From contig NC_060062.1 in NCBI RefSeq assembly GCF_020283565.1, forward strand, positions 8,221,322-8,285,321: DNA of 64,000 bases, in the 5' to 3' direction. This document shows positions 25,186-39,539 of the stretch, in pieces. Numbering within the stretch: position 1 is the stretch's first letter; each line of letters starts with the position of its first letter. The stretch comes from Trifolium pratense. Its lineage: Eukaryota; Streptophyta; Magnoliopsida; Fabales; Fabaceae. The notes below the pieces were generated by a model. It was given only the letters and a program-made list of their open reading frames with translations, did not search any database and was not told where the DNA came from. Both the position numbers and the translations under genes were made by a program.

Positions 25186-26090
25186 GCAATGTAGGTATTA
25201 AACCAAGGCATATGCTAGTCGTAAAGGTTAGCCTTAAAGTTGTTTAATTTGTAGTTTTTTTGGAGTCCCACATTTTCATGTTTTGTGGCCGTTAAGTGTA
25301 TAAATGTGTTGGGACACCCTCATGTTTTGTGGCCATTAAGTGTTTTGTGGTCATGGATTTTGCGATTTTGCTCACCCTCAAGGATCTGGATCCTAAGTAA
25401 AATCCAAAATCAGAGCAAAATCCCAGTAAAATCGCACAAAATCGCTACAAAATTCGCGATCTCGTATGGATTCCACCACTGGGCTTTTCTGTTTTATGAT
25501 TTTAAACTTTGAGTACTTTTATATTTATGGTTTGAGACTTGATTGTTTTATGATTTTAAACTTTGAGAGCTTGCACTTTATAACACACACACACACTATT
25601 ATGAGTTGAATCCATCGATTTTGGTTGCGATTTTCGATTATGAGATCTTGATTTCCCCTTTCGATTCAACAAAATCAATTGAGTAGAATCCTTAGATTTT
25701 GGTTGCGATTTACGATTTTTCGGTCTTACTATCCTCTTTGGATTTAAAGCAAAATCTCAATTCTGACAACCTTCCTTCCAACAAATAATTTTCATTCACA
25801 CCCCTCATAGAGCTAACTTTAGATCAAATGGTTAAGAAATTCAAGTATATACCCCTTCTATCACATTATTCATGATTGTTTCAGGCTCCGTGAGTTTTAG
25901 GTGAAGTGAGAAAGTGTGAAGATGAGACGTGAAAAAAGCTTAAATTCAGCGTTTGGATTTACTCATGGGCGGGTCAGGACCAACTGTCACTCCGCATTCA
26001 TTAGCTCTTTCTTAAGCCAGTGAATGTAAATTACAGTGAGTAGCAAGCAAGCGAACAGAGCGCACCTAAACTCAAAGCGCTAGCCCTTTG
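25186..26090. other. Intergenic; low-complexity AT-rich repeats
   Basis: The first 120 bp resemble SCPL intron 1 (wording near 12120-12180). After that there are short local repeats: TTTTATGATTTTAAACTTTGAG occurs near 25493 and 25538 (with small changes), and a GATTTTGGTTGCGATTT unit occurs near 25616 and 25697. No gene recognised. Confidence 0.4.
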
Positions 26091-26588
26091 GTTTGGCTCC
26101 TAAAATATAAATATCCCCTACAGCGGAGCGTTGCTTTGTTTGCTCGGACTGTTCCGATGAGGAAGGACGCTCATTTGTCGATGGAGCTTATTTATTAGGT
26201 TTCTGGAACCATCGGTCCAATTCCCTCTACCGGACTCGCCCGTACCAACCTAGTTCAAACCAAAATTTTCAATTCACTAACCCACGGTCCATTATAAACC
26301 ACCCAAATATCTAATTTTTGAAAGGAGTCACGATTGATCTGGATTTAGCTGGACTGCTCGAGAACAACGCTCTTATCCAAACTGCCCAAACAATTGATCC
26401 ACGTGTCACAATTTGAATGGCAGAGTTGCCGTGCCGTAAAGAAATCTCGTACCATTTTGTTTTGCTATAAAAACCGAAACCGTGAAATTCATTCTTCACG
26501 TTCAAATCGCTTTCCCTTTAGTAACCAAAAAAAAAACCGCTTTCCCTTTTGTTGAAGAGAAGAATTCATAACACAAAACCGCTTCAAG
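26091..26588 (+). promoter_or_regulatory. Polyubiquitin promoter and first leader exon
   Basis: CCACGTGTCA near 26399-26408 contains a G-box/ABRE core (CACGTG). TATAAAA at 26466-26472 is a good TATA box, placing transcription start near 26495-26505. The untranslated exon ends at 26588 (CAAG before GTATCA). Confidence 0.6.
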
Positions 26589-27153
26589 GTATCATCATCT
26601 ATTCTCTCTTCTCCTCCGATTATGGATTCGATTATTAGTTCTCGTTCAATCGATTTCTGAATTCCTCAATTTATTTCGATTATTAGACCTCAATTATTAG
26701 GGTTTTGTTTAATCTTTTATCTTTTCGATCGATCATTGGATCAGGCTTTGTTTTTCTTTTTCTGAATCAAACCGTTTACATGATTTTGCTGTCTCAATAA
26801 TTTCTCACGCGAAGATCTTTGTGAAAATTATCTCGATTAATTCAATTAATCAAAATTATGTGTATTGCATGATTCTAAAATTTATTTCAGTTAGATTAGT
26901 TCATGGATATTTATTTGTTTGATTCTGTGATCGGAACGATTAATTACGATGTAAATTCATAATCCAATTTATTGATTGTTTGGGAGAATTTGACTTTTAA
27001 CATGAGTCTTTTCTTCATGAGTCTTTTCTTCATGAGTCTTTTTCACTTTGTTGTAGCCATAATAAAGAATTGATGATTGATACATTGTTGTAGCCATAAT
27101 AAAGAATTGATGATTGATACATTTTATTTTTTTGTTTATTTTGGATAATATAG
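26589..27153 (+). other. Leader intron of the polyubiquitin gene
   Basis: Donor GTATCATC at 26589 and acceptor ATATAG ending at 27153, directly before the start codon, as is usual for plant polyubiquitin genes. Near its 3' end it holds three copies of TTCATGAGTCTTTT (27001-27046) and two copies of a 34-bp unit beginning TTGTTGTAGCCATAATAAAG (27050-27122). Confidence 0.85.
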
Positions 27154-28299
<1,146 letters not shown>

Positions 28300-29160
28300 G
28301 TATTTGAATGTTGCAGAGCTGTCTTATAATGTGTGGAAGTCCTTGCAGGTCTTACGTTTCTATTGTTTCAGAACTTGTTATTGCACTGGTCTTTAGTCCA
28401 TATTGGCCCTTAAAACTTTAGTTTGCTGTGGTATTTGTATAATTCTGTTCTCAGTTTACTTCATGAACATGGTTTATCTGTTATTGTTCTAGTAATCTTG
28501 CACTCCTTACTTTATATTTTTATCCGAAGTTCAAATGATATGCACTTTTGATTTAATTACTGCTTGGCTCGCAATTGGAAATAGTATACCTGTCTCCTTT
28601 TCCATTACCTATTTTCCCTGTTACAGTTACAGTATAACAAAACAACAAATTCTGGAAATATAAGACATAGGTGGTGAATAAAAATGGCTACATTACTACA
28701 TCTCTTGCTGATGAGGCTTTTCACAAGAGTTCTGAAAAGAAAACCCCTTTTAAATTCTAGTTTGCTTGTGTTTTTCTTATACTCCACACAAAAGGAGGGA
28801 TAAACCTGATAAAAGGCTAGAACCCAAAATTTCCGCGACACACTTTTTGTTCCTCTACGTCTATACTTGATGATAGAGCCTATTTATTAGTATTAAGGTT
28901 GATCTTTTACTCTCACTCTCGTCTCTTCTTTTACTTCTCTGCCTCTCTAGGTTTTATAAAATAAAAATAACTATTCTTAAAATAAATAATATTCCTATGC
29001 ATTGCTGCTATACTAAAATAAAGATATCACTAAATTAATCATGAACTAAAATTTAAGTATATAACAAAAACATCTATAAAATAATACCATCACTCAGTAG
29101 ATTATAAGGAAAAATATTTTCAATTCAACAACGATAAAATATTTAAATATAAAAATCGTG
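28300..29160 (+). other. Polyubiquitin 3' UTR and intergenic DNA
   Basis: Follows the TAA at 28297-28299. T-rich, with no second gene seen. SCPL intron-1-like sequence begins near 29180 (ATCTGATCAGACCATCCACG). Confidence 0.5.
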
Positions 29161-29392
29161 TAAAATATCGGGATCTTAAACCTGCTATCAGGTATCTGAT
29201 CAGACCATCCACGATTTATATCTGCGGACCACGTCCAATAGTGTTGGGACGAGAGGATGTGTTAAGAGTTCTACATCAATCTGATTTTGCAGGATTGAGT
29301 TATGTCCAACTTTCAATTCTACGATTTGTCTTTCTTGTAGAAAAAACATAAGAAATAGAAATGGCTGTATGAAATTGTGTCACAATTAATAG

Positions 29393-29457
29393 GTATGTGG
29401 GATTGGGGGAAACGTATGATGTCATGCAAGTGTTTTATTAATTCACCAAATCAGAGA
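29393..29457 (+). pseudogene. SCPL exon 2 fragment, second copy of the fusion
   Basis: Same structure as 6158-6222: SCPL exon 2 start (YVGLGET) after an AATTAATAG acceptor, TAA in frame, then a switch to unrelated sequence at AAATCAGAGA. About 200 bp of SCPL-like intron 1 precedes it. Confidence 0.7.
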
Positions 29458-29467
29458 CAACCATGGC

Positions 29468-29696
29468 ATGCAGTTGGGAAACACTCCTAAGGAGTGTGGG
29501 ACTGGATATTGTCATCGCGGTCTAGGATATAATGAGGAAGGAGAACAATGTGGACAACAATGTCAAGCAGTAGGAGAATGATGTTTTCTGCTACCATGAA
29601 GACATGGAGGAGAATTACTGTGACTGTCATCACTTCCACAACAGCGAGAAGGACAACCTTGCCTACTTTGGAGTTCCGCTTTTCTTCAGATCTTGA
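29468..29696 (+). pseudogene. Defensin-like (cysteine-rich peptide) remnant, copy 2
   Basis: The longer of the two copies. One frame from an ATG at 29468 carries C-x4-C, then C-x3-C, and stops at TGA near 29578-29580. One base on, another frame carries a cysteine and, nine residues later, C-D-C, and ends at TGA 29694-29696. C-x3-C followed by C-x-C is the CSab signature. A single-base indel would explain the break. No exon for a secretion signal is seen upstream; instead an SCPL fragment is fused there. Confidence 0.45.
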
Positions 29697-29755
29697 GATT
29701 CATTTCTTTTGCACTAAACAATATGATATTCAACTGTTGAGTTTTCGGTTCATAA

Positions 29756-30408
29756 TGTTGGATATTTTATAGAATAAATTTATTTTAAAGTTAATTATTG
29801 TATAATGATTAAATTAATTAATTTTTTACCAAGTCATATAGTACACGTTTTTGTCTTAATTCCTATTTACTTGGTTTTTAATCCTAATTACTAGGATCGG
29901 AAGTTATGCTTGGTACTATTAATTAGAACATGAGTATATTAGGTAAAATAACATAAGATGATGGTGGTAAGTGAGAAGATAAATTATGAGAATGAGATGT
30001 GAGTAAAATATAAGTGATTAGAGAAATACTCTTATGAAAACTTTTTCCTTTTCACATATAATTGAGTTATCTTCCTGGATTACATCACCGGTGTCAATAA
30101 TGTCTTGCTAGTTCTATTACCTCGGATATGATTCATATCTGGGAAGGACCTGTTGAATCCTGGGGGATTTGCGCTTATGAGGCGGATAAATCCTTAAGGA
30201 CAATGCGATCAGCACGCCTCAGGTATTGTTCGATGGTTCACTATTTTGCAGATCATTCATGGTTTTGAAAGTTCATGGTGGTTGACGAAATCAATAAAGA
30301 TAAGTTTCTATAATGTTTATTCTTATTTTTATGTTATTCGTTATTTGATTAATTACTTATATAAATATATGTGGTTTATTATTGTGATTAGGTCCAATTT
30401 TTACAACA
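29756..30408 (+). repeat. 5' LTR of the 29756 element
   Basis: 653 bp, starting TGTTGGATATTTTATAG and ending TTTTTACAACA. No convincing tRNA primer site is visible immediately after it. Confidence 0.88.
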
Positions 30409-32660
30409 ATCTTAAGGATTTATATAATTCCCTTTGGCAGAATTTATCTTGTGTTATATTCATCAGAATTATCTCAATTTGAGAACTATAAAGAAATTGA
30501 TGTGGTCAATGGAGTTCACCAATCTGAATTTTAAAGTGCTCATTTATTCTCGTCGCGGAAACAGGAGAAATTTTATGAACTATGAGGGTTTGCCAACTAA
30601 AGACGGGCGCATTTTTCCTGCGAGTTTTGAGTTTTATATTAAATCTGTGATTGTGTTGAATTTGTCTAAAAAATTAGAATTATTTAATTGTTTAAAGGTT
30701 CCTTGGTTTGCTACAAAATCTTTGTGCATTTTTCCAGTTACAGCAGCATTGTCTTCATTCATGTGATTATTATTATAACTATTATGTTTATGGATGAATA
30801 TGATTACCCTTCTTAGAACCATGAGTCGATATATGTAAACCCCATACAATACTCTGTCTGTTGCATGCCTAGTGGTCTGGATTATTTGAAATTGAGTTAA
30901 CGTGTTGTATGCTTTACTTGACTATTTGCATAAATTCAATTAGAACTAAGAGAGTGGATTTCTTGTGAACTTTTTATGCAGTAAAGCAGTATTTATTGTC
31001 TTGAAATTAAGGGCGATATATTAATCAAATGTATGTATTTGTTGACGATGGATATGATTGGTAGTCACATACTCATTTTTATATTTTGAGACCACATGTT
31101 AACATGTATAAGTTGATTGATGATTTGATAAATTATTATAGTGGCTTGTATTTTGAAAGATTGAGAGTATGTTAGTATGTGCAATAACTTGAGAGTTAAA
31201 ATGAAGTGTATGATATTGTGAATTGTGACTGCTTAAATTATATTGGTGTGGTTACTAAGAATATATATGCAATTGAAAATATTTAAAGACATGATTTGTA
31301 GTAGCTTGCACTCAAACTTTGAGTTTTCTTAGTGGTTTGTTTAGCTCAGGCATGATCTGCACCGGGAACTTGGTGGACTTGATTATAAAATATTTGTTGC
31401 CATTGAAGCATATGAACTTCTAGAGTTGAAAGCAAATTGAGGAGATATTTTATTGAGAAATTTCATGACATTGAGGTATTCAAAGAGATACTAATATGCT
31501 ATGTGATTGAAAAGTTGTCGCTTAGAAATATTATAAGTAGACCTGTACATGATTATAATTCATGAAATATTTTTGAGATATCATAAACTATAATATGGTA
31601 TATTGAGATTATCCATTGTATTAAAATAATACAATGATGTTTAGTGAAATTTGTTATGAGAAAATATATCTCTATGTGCGGAGTTATAAATTGTCCTTAT
31701 TGAGGGGGCACCGTCACTTGAAATAATTCAAGTAGACTTGAATAAAAATTCACCTATGCTACCAAATGTGGGGGTGATGTCGCTTGATAGTCTTTCAAGT
31801 AGACCTGGTGAATTATATATGATGAAAGTCAGTTTGATAACATATGAGAAAGTGATGAGCCATTGTATTAAAATAATACAATGATGTTAATCGGATATAA
31901 GAGCCGATGAGAATAAAATCGATAAGTGAATTTATTGTGAAGAACAAGTTTATTATTATAGACTTCGATAAAATATGAGATTAATTGACTTAGAGACATC
32001 TTAGTCAATATTACTTGATGAAAGAAAATTATGTCTTCATCACTTGTGTAAAGTACGTACTTGAAAAGCCCCTGGGAAGAAATAATTTTGTGACACATCG
32101 AGAGGAATTGGACTTTAGCCATTTGAAATCAACATGTGATAGGAACCCAACCTTTGTGATTGGAGATCCCATGAATAAGGTTCATATGGGTAAGAACAAG
32201 TTACTTGTTAGATCTGCTAGCACCAAAAATTAATCAATTAATTTTTGTCTTAGTCCTTTTCTTATGGTGTGAGTGATAAAGTGCTAGACACTGCATTATT
32301 GAGAGGGTAAACAATAAAGCTTTTAATGAATTTCATATCCCTTATGGGCGGTGTATGATTTGCAGCATACACTTGATGAAATCACCTATGTGAGTGTCAA
32401 GTGGGGCCGCTTGTATGAGATTTTGGCGAAATCTCTAGAGCACTCATGAAAGAATCCAGGCACGCGCACGGCCTATTCGCGCACCACAGCGATAACAGCA
32501 AGAAATGTGGGGTGTAATGCGATTGATAGACCGCTAACATACGCTAAGTTTCACTGGTTCATATAGCTTGCTACACCAGTTTGATGCATTACATCAATGA
32601 TGTTAATCCAGGAAATGATTTTGAGTATTCTTCTAAACTTTAAAATAAATTGTGGGGGAT

Positions 32661-33317
32661 TGTTGGATATTTTATAGAATAAATTTATTTTAAAGTTAAT
32701 TATTGTATAATGATTAAATTAATTGATTTTTTACCAAGTCATATAGTACACGTTTTTGTCTTAATTCCTATTTACTTGGTTTTTAATCCTAATTACTAGG
32801 ATTGGAAGTTATGCTTGGTACTATTAATCAGAACATGAGTATATTAGGTAAAATAACATAAGATGATGGTGGTACGTGAGAGGATAAATTATGAAAATGA
32901 GATGTGAGTAAAATATAAGTGATTAGAGAAATACTCTTATGAAAACTTTTTCCTTTTCACATATAATTGAGTTATCTTCCTGGATTACATCACCGATGTC
33001 AATAATGTCTTGCTAGTTCTGTTACCTCGGATATGATTCATATCCGGGAAGGACCTGTTGAATCATGGGGGATTTGCGCTTATGAGGCGGATAAATCCTT
33101 AAGGACAGTGCGATCAGCACGCCTCAGGTATTGTTCGATGGTTCACTATTTTGCAGATCATTCATGGTTTTGAAAATTCATGGCTGGTGGTTGACGAAAT
33201 CAATAAAGATAAGTTTCTATAATATTTATTCTTATTTTTATGTTATTCGTTATTTGATTAATTACTTATATAAATATATATGGTTTATTATTGTGATTAG
33301 GTCCAATTTTTACGACA
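32661..33317 (+). repeat. 3' LTR of the 29756 element
   Basis: 657 bp, ending TTTTTACGACA, followed by the target duplication CATAA. Confidence 0.88.
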
Positions 33318-33589
33318 CATAATTCTTGAAATTTTTAATTTACCTGTGCATCATGTGTCTAGTTTTTATTATTATTTTTTTATAACAATTAAATTGAAGA
33401 GATGCTTCTCCTTTTGATATAGTCTTAATCTTGCACTACAGCATTAAACAATGATATGTTCAACTCAATGATTTCACTTTTTTATATTTTATAGAATCAA
33501 CATGTTTGTCAACAACTCATCATCAACAAGCACATTTAAAGAAGAGTACGTCAAGTGAAATTAGTTGAAGCTAGCTTGCAAATTTGAAC

Positions 33590-36500
33590 ATGATGGTTCT
33601 TCCTTCTCATAATTCATTTCACCATTGTTGTCAGATTCTACTTGCTCTTCTGCTTTTTAGTTTGCAGATATTAACTCATATCGAGGCTTATGGCCCAAAG
33701 GTTGAAATGCTTCCTGGTTTTGAAGGGCCTCTTCCTTTTGAACTTGAAACAGGGTCAGCATTAACCATTTCTATTCTGTATTTCTTTCCTTTTTTATGAA
33801 AAATTTCTATTTCAATTTCACCTTTTTTATTTTAGAATCCCACATCCATAACTGGGAGAATATATATAAAATAAACATAATTGGGAGGGAGTTGTTGAAG
33901 TTGTTTGGATTCCACGTTGCTCATGTTTTTGGGCTGTTGAGTGTATAAACGTGCTTGAACACCATCACCCTTTGAGCTAACTTTTGAAATGATTCGGGTT
34001 AAAGATTTAATGTAGGGATTGAACCAAGGCTCACGATCAATTGAGCCACCTGCTATCAGGTTTCTTATCGGCCCACCCACCATTTATATCTACGCACCAA
34101 GTCCAATAGTTCTAGGCACAAGGGGGTGTGTTAAGAATCTCACATCGGTTGCGAGACAACCTGAATATATGTTTATAAGCGAGGACAATCTCCACCTTAC
34201 AAGCCGGTTCTGTAGAGTTGAATTGGTCTACTCTTGATTCTAAGATTTGTCTTTATTTTCTTTAAAAAAAAAAAAGATTTGTTTTTACTATTTCTTGTAG
34301 AAAGACACAAGAAATAGAAATGGCTGTGTGACAAGTAATGTAGTTGTGTGACATTTGATAGGTATGTGGGATTGGGGGAAACAGATGATGACATGCAAGT
34401 GTTTTATTATTTTATAAAGTCAGAGAATAATCCTAAGAAAGACCCTCTTATGCTTTGGTTAACTGGTGGTCCTGGTTGTTCTTCTTTTTCTGGCCTTGTC
34501 CATGAAATAGGTAATTTTTAAATGATAACTCCATGTTTTTAGTTTTTTCTTGTATATCTTGTGACAGTTTTTTAATGCATAACTGGATATGTATATATTA
34601 TATGAACCTTATTACATGCGGTCATTGACTGCACGCGAGTCATCCAATCAAGAGATTTGTGATCGTCCAATCAAGAACGAACCAGATCTTAAGCAAATTT
34701 TGTTTTTCTTTAAAAACTAAATTACTGAGCTTGAGATTTGGACCTCGATCTTGATCGGACAATCATGGATCTTGAGATTTAGTTACTTAATTAGGAAATT
34801 TGTTAATATGAGTTAGTGTCATAGTCAGGGGAAATAAGGCATGTTGTCAATAATATAGAGATAAGTGATTAGGGACAGCATTATCTTGTCATTTGTATAG
34901 ATTTAGGGGCCTTTTAGGAAATTAGGTGAGTCTGTAGAGTCTCTCAAATACATTAATAATGAGAAAATGAATTACATCAAGGAAGTACACAAGGCTTATA
35001 CAGACAGTGAAAAAAACAGCTAACTAAGTATAACTAACTTTAACATTTCATTTGTAACCATTTTAGTGTAAATTTTGCGTTATGCCGAATCAATGTGCTG
35101 TGAAATGCGACATCAGTTTTGTACTTTGGCTATTTTCTTGTGTTTGGTTTAGCTTATCAGTAGAATTGATCCTGCTGAAATTGATCCATTGAAAAGCAAT
35201 CATAGAATAACTTTGTCATCAATTGAATGTTAATAGGTCCAATTGAATTCGAAAACAAGGAGTACGACGGGAGTGTGCCTAGTTTGGTCTCGAGGCCACA
35301 CTCATGGACAAAGGTGTTAGTTAAGAGTACCTCAATAATTCAACACTGATTTCATTCACTGAAGTTAATCCAAAATTTTTAAAAAGAACTTTATATTAGT
35401 CATGTAATTATAATTTTGTTTCTTTTGATTGTTTCATTATTGGATGGTGATTTACTAATATTAATGTTAATCATCTCTTGGTCAGCTATGCAGCATTATT
35501 TTTGTAGATTTGCCATTTGGAACCGGTTTTTCATATGCGAAAAATCTGACTGCTCACCGAAGTGACTGGAAATTAGTTCACCATGCTCATCAATTTCTTA
35601 GGAAGGTAACATTCCCGTCTGTCCGATTTCTGGAATAAAGACGATACTCGACCTCCATCTTGACAAAAATTTGTAGTGGCTGTAACTCTTATATGTATTT
35701 ATAGTGGCTGATTGATCACACTGAATTTCTTTCAAACGAATTCTACATTGGAGGCGATTCATACTCTGGCATTCTTGTTCCCGTTATTCTTCAAGAAATT
35801 TCAAATGGTTAGAAATTCTAAACAGCTCGATTTCTAAGATAAATTAGTTATTTAAATAACGGTAAATATGATACCTAAAAGTTTCTTAATCACTTTAACT
35901 AATCCTCTTACTGTAATACAGTATTTATTTACATTCTCCTCTAAATATAAGCAAAGCAAAGCAAAGCAAAGAAGTTTAGCATATTAAAGTTGACTGTTTG
36001 GATTACCACGGTTCCTTTCTCTTAAGAACCGGAAAGTTAAGACAACGAAAACCGACTGATAATATTCTATTTCGTTGATTAACGGGAAATGAAGAAGGTC
36101 TCCAACCATCGATAAATCTTCAGGTTTCCAACCATAATCTCTTTTTGTTGCCTCTACTAGCAGGAAAAATAATCTATAGAGAGATGTCTGAAACCTTAAA
36201 TACCTTTATTTCTATAGCACTTGTTATATGCACTATGAAGCTTGACTAGCATATACATTTTTAGGGATATCTGCTAGGGAACCCCATGACAACACGAAGA
36301 GAAAAAAATTATTGAATCCCTTATGCTCATGGAGTGGGACTCATCTCTGATGAACTCTATGCGGTAATAATTTATGAACTTAATTTATATTGTTAGTTTA
36401 ATTGCACTGAATCATATCTCATCATGTAGATATTTTTTAAGATATATTAGGAAACTAATTTAACAAAGTGGCAAATTTGTACTTGAATTTAAAGAATGAT

Positions 36501-39036
36501 GTTATGCTTACCATTATATATTGATCACAGTCACTGCAGAAAAATTGTAAAGGAGAGTATATTGATGTAGATTCCAGAAATGAGTTGTGTTTAAGAGATC
36601 TCCAGTCTTATGATGAGGCAAGTAAATCATCCCAATTTTGTCGGTTGTAGCATCTTATCATTCAATTCTATCCAAACAAATATAAGCTATTCAATTAACA
36701 AATTTGTATTTTCTACAATCCCAATACATTCCTAATACATTCCTTCTATTGATATATACATACACTCTAATAGGCTTGTTCGTCTATTCTTTTTATTTTG
36801 TTCTTTGGATTGATTGTGTGGCTTTGCATACACATAGATGCTAGATTAATTGCTTGGAATGTTTAGTTTGGCTTCAATTGTTATTTATTTCACTCTTTGT
36901 TCTTGTCGGTGTTGAGCAAGGGTTCAAATTCACAACAATATAAAATGAAGAGAAATGAGTGACCAGAAGTGTCTGTCTGCATGCTACTTATAATAATGAT
37001 AATCACTTTTGTTTGTCATATTGTTAAACTATTACTTCTTATCTTCAGTGCCTTTCAAGAATTAATGAATTCAACATTTTGGATCGCTTTTGTGAAGATG
37101 ATTCACATCTATTGAGAAGATCATTGATTCGGGAGTTGAAGAAATCTTCTAATTCTCATCTCGTAGTGCCCGAATTAAGCTGCGGAGTAATTTTTTCATC
37201 CCTTGTCTAGATTCACACACAATTTTGTCCATAATATTTCAAATTTGATGTTCCCCATTTTCATTATTAATGTAGAGTTATAGTTTTTACCTGACTACTA
37301 AATGGGCAAACGATGAGCGTGTTCGCAAGGCACTGCATATTCGAGAGGTTTGATATGATAAACCTACAAAACTCATAATATCTTGTGATTTTCTAATGAT
37401 CGATGTATCACAATTGACAAGAAGAAGTCTCAGAAACTAATGGATATTAATGTACATAGCTTTGAGCTCTGCAGGGAACCATAGGGAAATGGGAACGTTG
37501 TAACAAGACTGATTATGAGTATGAGATCTTTGGTAGCGTTGAGTTTCACGCAAATCTAAGCAAAAAAGGATATCGCTCTTTGATATACAGGTGAATGTAT
37601 ATTTTCTCTTTCGATGTAGTTTATTTCATTTAAGAAAAAATTGTTGAAATAGTACGAGATGAAAACAAGCAAACATATCTCATCTATTGCTTTACCATAT
37701 ATTTTATAGAGATCAAAAACATATTTAATTCTTTTATATAATTTAACTCCGTTTTTTTGTTGTTGTCATTTTTGCATAGCCAACCACTTTTCTTTTGTCA
37801 TTTCACTTGACTTGAATTATTTTATGGTTAGTATGATATATTAGGTTATAATTTTTCTATGTCGCTTAATTTTACTTAAGAATGTTATATTTGTATATTT
37901 TTGTAATGTATCTTACGATTTATAATAAGATTCGATTCACATTTCAAAAGTAGGGCATCCTATTCACAACTTGATTATTGATTTGATAACTATGAATACA
38001 TTCATGATTCATTATGCATGTGCTGCTTACATTTCCAATCATTTTTTTCATCATAGTTGAGAATACTTGTTTTGTTCTCTAAAGTGGATCGACCAATTTA
38101 AAAGAGGGACATTCGTCTTTCTGCTTGCTTTCTTGGTGCCATTAAGACTAGCTAATTTTTTTTTATGTCAATGATATGTTGTTGGCAGTGGAGATCATGA
38201 CATAGTTGTTCCTTTCATGTCTACTCAAGCTTGGATAAGGGCTCTAAACTACTCCATTGTAGATGATTGGAGGCCATGGTTTGTAAATGGCCAAGTGGGA
38301 GGGTAAGCATGAAACTTCATATCAATTTTTTAGATATCGGATTGAACTTCCCGGTTGAACCAGGAATGGCTAATTCGTCAGTTGGCTTTAATTTGGTTGT
38401 ATCATAGTCATATTGAATCAGATTGAACCACAATTGGACTAGGTTGAACATGTGTAACCGCCGTTAGTTCAACCAAATTTTATTTGTCATACCGTCCAAC
38501 GGGGAATGACCAATTTGTCAGTTTGCTTGAATTCGGTTGCATCATAGTCATATCAAACCAAATTGAACCACAATTGAACAAGGTTTAAACTTGAAAAGTC
38601 ATGTTTACTTTTTTCTTTATTTGTCATCCCTTCCAACCATGGTTGAACTAATTAAAGCATGATCCAGAAGTTTCATTGGTTCGATCTTTGGTTCAATTTT
38701 TTAATTATTGCTACATTACCACATTTATGAGGGTGCATAACTTAATCAATAATATGCTTTCATGTAGATACACAAGGACTTACTCGAATCAAATGACATT
38801 TGCAACTGTGAAGGTAACAAATACTAATTAAATCACAAGTGCTCTTTTGTTCTCTTAAGAAGATAAAAACACTCAATTTGGTGAAATATTTAAGCTTCTT
38901 TGATGAGATTGTGCAACTTCGTTATATCGATTTTCGATGAATAATTTTGCAGGGTGCAGGACACATAGCTCCTAAGTACACTCCTGAGCAATGTTTTGCC
39001 ATGTTCACTAAGTGGATATCTAAGTTGCCTTTGTAA
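33590..39036 (+). pseudogene. SCPL pseudogene B: all 14 exons, one stop, one lost acceptor
   Basis: The most complete SCPL copy. Exons: 33590-33753, 34362-34510, 35237-35313, 35486-35605, 35705-35807, 36086-36123, 36265-36363, 36531-36617, 37049-37186, 37276-37347, 37475-37590, 38189-38302, 38768-38813, 38953-39036. Their 1407 nt would give 468 aa, a normal SCPL length. A signal peptide is encoded at the start; the triad lies in GGDSYSG (exon 5), GDHD (exon 12) and GAGHIAP (exon 14). Lesions: TGA at 36313-36315 where copies A and C have CGA (codon 234), and the exon 6 acceptor is GG (36084-36085) where A and C have AG. Intron 8 has a GC donor. Transcription is possible but full-length protein is not, unless the stop is an assembly error. 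Confidence 0.88.
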
Positions 39037-39375
39037 ATCAGCAGGCTACAATGGCATAAATTAATCAGATGTTCATTTGTCAATTATTTTCTTTTTTAAA
39101 ATTGTAAATATTTGAAAAATTGTTAAACATACATGTATTACAAATAATCATCTTTACTAAATGTTTGATATATCCTGACTAAAACAGTTGTCCACACATT
39201 TAGTGTTCAACCGTTTTTCGAATAGAATTACCTCCAATAGAAGTTGATAAGAAATCTATGCTAAACAAGAAGTCAAGCTAATCAATTTAAGTTGTACATA
39301 ACAAATAAATTTAAACCTAGATTACCACAACAAAAACACTAACCAACTAGTAATACCAAAATTGAAACTAAGGTT

Positions 39376-39530
39376 GAAAGTTTAGAATATCAAAGTTGAC
39401 TGTTTGGATTACCACATTTCCTTTCTCTTAAGAACCTGAAAGTTAAGACAAAAAAAACCAACTGATATTTTTTTTGTTGATTAACAGGAAATGAAGAAGG
39501 TATCAAACCATCGATAAATCTCCAGATGGT
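39376..39530 (+). pseudogene. Isolated SCPL intron 5/exon 6 fragment
   Basis: Matches SCPL copy C at about 62215-62365: the end of intron 5, the TTAACAG acceptor and exon 6 (NEEGIKPSINLQ). Sequence before it (39250-39375) matches the 3' flank of copy C at the right edge of the window, so it probably marks another SCPL duplication edge. Confidence 0.7.
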
Positions 39531-39539
39531 CAATCAAAA

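Larger units (their letters stand above)
29756..33317 (+). mobile_element. Non-autonomous LTR retrotransposon, 3.56 kb
   Basis: LTRs at 29756-30408 and 32661-33317 (TGTTGGATAT...ACA), flanked by the 5-bp duplication CATAA (29751-29755, 33318-33322). About 16 substitutions separate the LTRs, plus a 3-bp indel. TGTGGGGGAT just before the 3' LTR is a polypurine tract. The 2.25-kb interior has no recognisable gag, protease, integrase or RT, only short frames. It sits in the sequence that was contiguous upstream of SCPL copy B (TTTTCGGTTCATAA / ATTCTTGAAATT). Confidence 0.88.

Noticed and set aside
30434..30766. 110-aa frame inside the 29756 element
   Set aside because: Starts within the LTR-proximal interior, has no recognisable domain and is of a length expected by chance here.
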